Shown one piece after another: positions 6,176 through 9,521 of a stretch of 9,521 nucleotides of DNA. Below the pieces are notes generated by a model. That model was not told where the DNA came from, ran no database searches, and saw only the letters and a program-made list of their open reading frames with translations. A program made the translations under genes and the position numbers. The DNA comes from an uncultured Clostridiaceae bacterium (GTDB lineage: Bacteria > Bacillota > Clostridia > TANB77 > CAG-508): NCBI GenBank assembly GCA_958417695.1, contig CATZDQ010000056.1, positions 1 through 9,521 of the forward strand, in the 5' to 3' direction. Within the stretch, counting starts at the first letter, position 1, and each line of letters begins with the position of its first letter.

Positions 6176-6604
6176 ATGAAGACAGAAAAAACTATTTTAG
6201 TTCGGTCACTTGAGGATAATTTACTAGAAGCACTAAAAAAGGAAAATTGGATTTTATACAACCAGTATCCCTCTGACAACCCTTTTTTCTTTTTAGTGGA
6301 TTCTTTTGAATCCTGTATTGTGCAGATTTCTAATTATAGATTAGCGACAACTTCTCCTAATCCAGATAGTATCTTAGCATTTTGCAGTGATGAAGAAGAG
6401 ATTTTATATTTTATTTGCTTAGCACACCTCATTTCGGCAGGAATTGTCATTCTATGTGATACGAGTCCTAAGCTGAGTACTGCGGTCAATAAGATTTCAC
6501 AGCACATTCCTATCGCTATATTGCCCGCAAGCGCTTCCATCGATACAATTACCAGTTACTGTGACTGGGTTTTCCATAGTTCTTCTGGACTACGGAAATT
6601 GTAA
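6176..6604 (+). CDS. Small soluble protein of unknown function (142 aa)
   Basis: I do not recognise the family. The product has no signal peptide or transmembrane helix. Its C-terminal two thirds read like a small alternating alpha/beta fold: SILAFCSDEEEILYFICLAHL, then strand GIVILCDT, a helix PKLSTAVNKISQH, strand IPIAILPAS, a helix SIDTITSYC and strand DWVFHSS. Such a layout recalls Rossmann-like or phosphosugar-binding (SIS-like) domains, but no diagnostic motif is present, so this is only a structural impression. The start is supported by GGAGGT 5 nt upstream; the gene is followed by a hairpin terminator 14 bp after its stop. It is separated from the tocopherol-cyclase-family gene by 142 bp with its own promoter. 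Two of three arginine codons are CGG, as in the 118-aa orphan gene. Confidence 0.75.
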   Translation: MKTEKTILVRSLEDNLLEALKKENWILYNQYPSDNPFFFLVDSFESCIVQISNYRLATTSPNPDSILAFCSDEEEILYFICLAHLISAGIVILCDTSPKLSTAVNKISQHIPIAILPASASIDTITSYCDWVFHSSSGLRKL

Positions 6605-6617
6605 AACAATAGTTTTT

Positions 6618-6675
6618 AACCGGACATGGCTATTCTTGCTTGAGATTATCCATGTCCGGTTGTCTTATTATAAAT
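6618..6675. terminator. Perfect 12-bp hairpin between convergent genes, probable terminator
   Basis: AACCGGACATGG (6618-6629) and CCATGTCCGGTT (6650-6661) pair perfectly around a 20-nt loop. It lies between the stop of the plus-strand 142-aa gene and the stop of the minus-strand ABC-F gene. The plus-strand tail (GTCTTATTATAAA) is only moderately U-rich, and the minus-strand tail begins with A. It may work for both genes, but less classically than the terminator at 3408. Confidence 0.6.
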
Positions 6676-6679
6676 ATTC

Positions 6680-8158
6680 TTATAATAAAATTTGTTTATT
6701 TGCAACATGCCCTATAAAAGTTTTGTCATGCTCTACAAATATCATAGTAGGCTGGTATTTCAGTAACATTTCTTCAATTTGTATTCTTGAAAGAATGTCT
6801 ATATAATTGAAAGGTTCATCCCAAATATATAAATCAGCAGATTCTGTCATGCTTTTTGCTAGCAATACTTTTTTCTTTTGTCCTTCGCTATAGCTAGAAA
6901 TATCTTTTTCAAACTCACTGGCTGTCACACCTAATTTAGATAACATTGCCTTAAAAATAGATTCTTCCATTTGATTTTCTCTTGCAAAAGTTTTCAAATC
7001 TCCTTTTAACTCTTCTGTACTTTGTGATACATAAGAAATCTTCAAATCTTTTTGTACTTCACAAACACCAGTATGTGGTATATCTTGACCCCATAGTAAT
7101 TTTAAAAGACTTGATTTTCCCGCTCCATTTTTACCTATTACTGCAATTCTATCTCCTCTTTCTATGGTAAAAGTAACCTGTTCCACAATTGGCTTTTCCC
7201 CATAAGCAATCGCCAATTGATATATAGTTGCTAACTTAGGCCTACTATATACTAATGGTTTCATAACTAGTTCTTCTTTCTTTTCCACATTTTGTAGTAA
7301 GCTTTCTTTTTGTTCTACTTCTTTTTCATAACGTCTTTCTATGGCTTTTGCTCTTTTCATCATCTTGGCAGATTGATGACCAATATGCCCTCTATCTGGT
7401 CTTAGTCCTGCATTTCTAGTTCCACATTTTGTCTTTTCCACTTTATCAGACCAAGTACTTACTGACTTAGATGCCTGTTCTAGCCTCACTATATCTTTCT
7501 TTAAAGTTTCATTTTGTACCCATTCTTCGTGCTCTTTTCTATCTTTATTTTCCTTCCATACAGAAAAGTTTCCCTTACAAATTTCTATATTTGTACGATG
7601 AATAGCTAAAATATGGTCCACGGTTTTATCTAGTAATTCTCTATCATGAGAAACTACTATAAATCCCTTTTTCTTACTAAGGTAAGTTTGTACTACGCTT
7701 TTACTATTTTCATCTAAATGATTCGTTGGCTCGTCTAGCAACAAAAAACAGTCTTCTTTAGCAAATAAAATCGCTAACATAACTTTTACTTGTTCTCCAC
7801 CACTTAAATGTACATATTTTCTTTTTAAAATTTGCTCTGGTAATTCTAGTAGATGCAATTCTCTTTGTATTTTCCACAACTCCACTTCTGGTTCTATTTG
7901 CTCTATTAGTTGTTCTATAGAATCTTCCTTATTTTTTACAGGATACGGAAAATATTGAAAGCTTATATCTGTCTGAATGCTACCTTGATAAGTATCCTTT
8001 CCTAATAGCAAATTTAAAAAAGTGGTTTTTCCTGCCCCATTTCTGCCTATTAGGCCTAATTTCCAATTGGTATCTATACTAAAAGATACATCCTCAAATA
8101 CTAACTTCTGGCTTCCTGGATATCCATAACTTAAATGATTAACTTGTATTTTAGACAT
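6680..8158 (-). CDS. Lsa/CplR-like ABC-F ribosomal protection protein
   Basis: Antibiotic-resistance ABC-F ATPase that binds the ribosomal E site and displaces drugs from the peptidyl-transferase centre. Lsa-type members protect against lincosamides, pleuromutilins and streptogramin A. The start MSKIQVNHLSYGYP and the block DTNWKLGLIGRNGAGKTT resemble Lsa(A) closely. There are two ABC domains and no membrane segment. Domain 1 has Walker A GRNGAGKT (38-45), signature LSGGEQ (118-123), Walker B FLLLDE (138-143) and SHD (170-172). A long charged linker (about 205-300) contains the interdomain loop that reaches the drug site, tip near 244-265. Domain 2 has Walker A GKNGAGKS (342-349), a degenerate signature YSEGQ (423-427), Walker B LYIWDE (443-448) and a terminal EHD. 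Length 492 aa, close to Lsa(A) (~498). AGGAGG lies 6 nt before ATG, right behind an attenuator-like terminator. Its drug spectrum cannot be read from sequence. Confidence 0.93.
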   Translation of the reverse strand: MSKIQVNHLSYGYPGSQKLVFEDVSFSIDTNWKLGLIGRNGAGKTTFLNLLLGKDTYQGSIQTDISFQYFPYPVKNKEDSIEQLIEQIEPEVELWKIQRELHLLELPEQILKRKYVHLSGGEQVKVMLAILFAKEDCFLLLDEPTNHLDENSKSVVQTYLSKKKGFIVVSHDRELLDKTVDHILAIHRTNIEICKGNFSVWKENKDRKEHEEWVQNETLKKDIVRLEQASKSVSTWSDKVEKTKCGTRNAGLRPDRGHIGHQSAKMMKRAKAIERRYEKEVEQKESLLQNVEKKEELVMKPLVYSRPKLATIYQLAIAYGEKPIVEQVTFTIERGDRIAVIGKNGAGKSSLLKLLWGQDIPHTGVCEVQKDLKISYVSQSTEELKGDLKTFARENQMEESIFKAMLSKLGVTASEFEKDISSYSEGQKKKVLLAKSMTESADLYIWDEPFNYIDILSRIQIEEMLLKYQPTMIFVEHDKTFIGHVANKQILL

Positions 8159-8176
8159 ATATTTCCTCCTTTATAG

Positions 8177-8220
8177 AAAAAAACACAAAGTACATTAGCC
8201 AATTGCTAATATACTTTGTG
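8177..8220 (-). terminator. Intrinsic terminator (attenuator) just before the ABC-F gene
   Basis: On the minus strand the arm CACAAAGTATATTAGC (8220-8205), a 5-nt loop AATTG and the arm GCTAATGTACTTTGTG (8199-8184) form a 16-bp stem with a single G-U wobble. Seven Us follow directly (8183-8177). The U-run ends 6 bp before the AGGAGG of the ABC-F gene. A terminator in this place would stop nearly every transcript before the coding region unless an alternative fold forms. Confidence 0.9.
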
Positions 8221-8321
8221 CATACCAAAAATAACATACTTATCTTTTAAATATTTAAGAATGTTACTTTTTTATTTTCATAATTACAAAAATAGATATC
8301 TTTACACAAAGCTTAGCCTTT

Positions 8322-8363
8322 TTAGCTAACCCTTCGATTTTTTATCAAATTATTTTTTTGCAC
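8322..8363 (-). CDS. Candidate leader ORF 2 (13 codons, GTG start)
   Basis: GTG at 8363-8361 opens MQKNNLIKNRRVS and stops at TAA 8324-8322. The G of its GTG is the last base of leader ORF 1's TAG (TAGTG), so a terminating ribosome could reinitiate here. Its last sense codons GTT AGC overlap segment A, so translation to the stop would keep A from pairing with B. It has no Shine-Dalgarno of its own, so it depends on reinitiation and may not be translated. Confidence 0.35.
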   Translation of the reverse strand: MQKNNLIKNRRVS

Positions 8364-8383
8364 TATGAAAATAAAAAATACAT
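8363..8383 (-). CDS. Candidate leader peptide ORF 1, MYFLFS
   Basis: ATG at 8383-8381 encodes the hexapeptide MYFLFS, ending with TAG. AAGGTGG stands 4 nt upstream (8394-8388). Short leader peptides in front of attenuated ABC-F and erm genes act as drug sensors when a ribosome stalls on them. This ORF lies wholly within arm E1 of the long inverted repeat, so a ribosome on it would prevent the E1:E3 pairing. Confidence 0.5.
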   Translation of the reverse strand: MYFLFS

Positions 8384-8402
8384 TCTTCCACCTTCTTTTT
8401 TC

Positions 8403-9350
8403 TTATTTTGTTTTCTGTGTTAGAGAAAATTCAAACTTATCTAAAGATATTGGTTCAAATACTTTTAAATAATAGGGTTTAATATCTTTATACAAATTAC
8501 TAACATAAATAACAGCTCCATGTTTCGTCGTCACTCTTAAATTAGGAAATGTCTTTATCATGGTTTCATTATTCCAAAAAGTATTTACCATATTGCTAAC
8601 CCATTCTATTTCATATAAATCTCTACAAACTTCTATATACTCTTGTCCATCTTTTAATTCAATATGATGTTCGTCCACAATTCTTGTAAAGAACATTTGC
8701 ATAGCAAAGCTAGAAATCATCCAATCTATAAACATAAATACGACTATGACTATACTAGCTGTCTTTAGAAACTTAGGCGGTATTTTATCAATTACCTTGT
8801 CCATTCTAGGGTTAATTATTTTTAATAAGACTACACCTAAAACACCCCAAGCTATAGAAAAGGTTAAACAAATTCTACCTTGTAAGTTAAAAGCCATATT
8901 AGAATAATCCCACCATTTTACATGAAAGACTAATTCTCCTAATAAACTAATTAAATATTCTACAATAGAGCCTAATATAAAACCACCTAAAAATAATGTT
9001 ATATTATTTTTCTGGCATTTTTGTAAACCAACTATCATAGCCACTGCACCAACGCCATAAATAGCACAAAAAGGTCCATATAAAAAGCTTTTTCTACTTT
9101 CGATAACCCCTTCTGCTAAAAATGCAAATAATGTTTCTACTAAAAATCCTAAAATACTATATAATACAAAATAAGCTAAGATTCTCCCAACGGTTATTCC
9201 CCATATAGTAAACTCTTTTTTTGCTTTTTCTACAGTAACTGGTTGCATTTGTTTTTCTTCTTGCACTGGTATTTCTATTTGGCCTTCTATTTTTTCTTTG
9301 TTTTCTTCAATTGGTTCATCCAATAATTCGTCTACTTCTTGTTTTTCCAT
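8403..9350 (-). CDS. PF06541 (CmpB-type) multi-pass membrane protein
   Basis: Member of the PF06541 family, labelled 'putative ABC-transporter type IV' (CmpB-like), common in Clostridia and of unproven function. The diagnostic core is present: YSILGFLVET, RKSFLYGPFCAIYGVGAVAMI (near 86-106), WWDYS (146-150), NLQGRICLTFSIAWGVLG (155-172). Five transmembrane helices are predicted at about 57-79, 93-110, 117-142, 160-178 and 197-221. Residues 1-47 form a Glu/Lys/Gln-rich, acidic cytoplasmic-looking extension that the core domain does not need, and about 90 soluble residues follow the last helix. The start is supported by GGGAGA upstream and a good promoter at 9377-9406. It ends 8 bp before the ABC-F leader's Shine-Dalgarno, so its transcripts would run into the attenuator, which may also serve as its terminator. 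Confidence 0.85.
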   Translation of the reverse strand: MEKQEVDELLDEPIEENKEKIEGQIEIPVQEEKQMQPVTVEKAKKEFTIWGITVGRILAYFVLYSILGFLVETLFAFLAEGVIESRKSFLYGPFCAIYGVGAVAMIVGLQKCQKNNITLFLGGFILGSIVEYLISLLGELVFHVKWWDYSNMAFNLQGRICLTFSIAWGVLGVVLLKIINPRMDKVIDKIPPKFLKTASIVIVVFMFIDWMISSFAMQMFFTRIVDEHHIELKDGQEYIEVCRDLYEIEWVSNMVNTFWNNETMIKTFPNLRVTTKHGAVIYVSNLYKDIKPYYLKVFEPISLDKFEFSLTQKTK

Positions 9351-9376
9351 AAAATTCTCCCTTATTCTCTATTCCT

Positions 9377-9406
9377 ACTATACCTCAAATACTCTCTATT
9401 TGTCAA
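9377..9406 (-). promoter_or_regulatory. Sigma-A promoter of the PF06541 gene
   Basis: On the minus strand a perfect TTGACA (9406-9401) and TATAGT (9382-9377, five of six consensus bases) are separated by 18 bp. The -10 is about 26 bp upstream of the start codon at 9350. It may also drive the ABC-F leader by readthrough. Confidence 0.65.
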
Positions 9407-9427
9407 TATTTACACATTTTTTGCATA

Positions 9428-9462
9428 TTAAGATATTATGAAGAAAAAAGAAAATATCTTAA
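9428..9462. repeat. 10-bp inverted repeat upstream of the PF06541 promoter
   Basis: TTAAGATATT (9428-9437) and AATATCTTAA (9453-9462) are exact reverse complements around a 15-bp purine-rich spacer. No T-run follows on either strand, so it is not a classical terminator. An operator or the end structure of a gene beyond the window is possible. The remaining bases to 9521 show no supportable feature. Confidence 0.35.
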
Positions 9463-9521
9463 CTTACTACCTCTCAATAATTCTGAAATAAAAATCCTTT
9501 TTTAAATTTTGTCCAATTTCT

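Larger units (their letters stand above)
8184..8394 (-). promoter_or_regulatory. Attenuation leader of the ABC-F gene
   Basis: In transcription order the leader holds: a Shine-Dalgarno-like AAGGTGG (8394-8388); segment E1 (8387-8365) overlapping leader ORF 1; segment A, TTAGC (8329-8325); segment B, GGCTAAGCTTTGTG (8318-8305); segment E3 (8281-8257); segment E4, ATGTTATTTTT (8237-8227); then terminator arms C (8220-8205) and D (8199-8184). B repeats D's GGCTAA and CTTTGTG and can pair with C over 7+5 bp, an antiterminator. E3 pairs either with E1 (14+8 bp) or with E4 (11 bp). The folds E1:E3 + A:B + C:D (off) and E3:E4 inside B:C (on) exclude each other. No clear promoter was found inside the 8-bp gap to the upstream gene; transcripts may start within or read through from that gene. 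The switch itself is inference. Confidence 0.7.

Noticed and set aside
6561..6806. Plus-strand open frame of 81 codons
   Set aside because: It spans the end of the 142-aa gene, the terminator hairpin and the end of the ABC-F gene antisense; it has no ribosome-binding site or recognisable product.
6982..7170. Plus-strand open frame of 62 codons, hydrophobic
   Set aside because: Antisense shadow of the ABC-F gene in AT-rich DNA; no Shine-Dalgarno.
8242..8260. Small ATG frame (MKIKK) and the AT-rich palindrome TTAAATATTTAA in the ABC-F leader
   Set aside because: The ATG frame (nearby, at 8281) has no Shine-Dalgarno, and the palindrome is low-complexity AT sequence forming only the loop of E3:E4; neither is needed to explain the leader.
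8305..8329. The A:B hairpin as a strong anti-antiterminator
   Set aside because: Only 5 bp (TTAGC with GCTAA) and a 7-nt loop are visible, so on its own it is weak; kept only as a possible helper in the leader model.

Overview
The window looks like chromosomal DNA of a low-GC, Gram-positive anaerobe (Bacillota, most likely class Clostridia, perhaps Lachnospirales). The evidence is the strongly AT-rich codon use, near-consensus AGGAGG ribosome-binding sites, sigma-A-type promoters and the gene families present (LemA/TPM pair, PF06541 membrane protein, CYTH plus HD_3 pair, Lsa-type ABC-F). No rRNA, tRNA, CRISPR array, insertion sequence or phage gene was seen. The species cannot be named from sequence alone.

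Layout. Positions 1-2849 (minus strand, read from 2849 down to 1) hold a probable operon: a CYTH-domain triphosphatase-like protein, an HD_3 phosphohydrolase overlapping it by 8 bp, an ABC ATPase, and an ABC-2-type permease cut off by the window start. Positions 2850-3450 hold a plus-strand orphan gene (118 aa, unknown) as a self-contained unit: consensus promoter, hairpin at the predicted mRNA 5' end, and strong terminator. Positions 3448-5002 (minus) hold a translationally coupled lemA-TPM pair. The TPM gene has a one-base frame disruption exactly where its Gly/Ser-rich tail begins. Positions 5092-6675 (plus) hold a tocopherol-cyclase-family protein, unexpected in such an organism, followed by a second orphan gene (142 aa) whose promoter carries a dyad centred on the -10 box. 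Positions 6680-9406 (minus) hold a PF06541 (CmpB-type) membrane protein and, downstream of it, an Lsa/CplR-like ABC-F ribosome-protection gene.

The most interesting element is the 244-bp leader between the PF06541 gene and the ABC-F gene (8159-8402). It contains a strong intrinsic terminator just before the ABC-F Shine-Dalgarno. An upstream segment copies the terminator's 3' arm and could form an antiterminator. There is a 6-codon leader ORF with its own Shine-Dalgarno, overlapped TAGTG-style by a 13-codon GTG ORF. A long inverted repeat pairs the leader ORF itself with a downstream segment that has an alternative partner. The parts form two mutually exclusive folds, as expected for ribosome-mediated attenuation of an antibiotic-resistance gene. 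The general mechanism is known for other ABC-F genes; this particular architecture is read from the sequence and untested.

The ABC transporter and the ABC-F protein both have plausible roles in coping with antimicrobials, and LemA/TPM and PF06541 are envelope-associated. No functional link among all these transcription units is demonstrable from this window.
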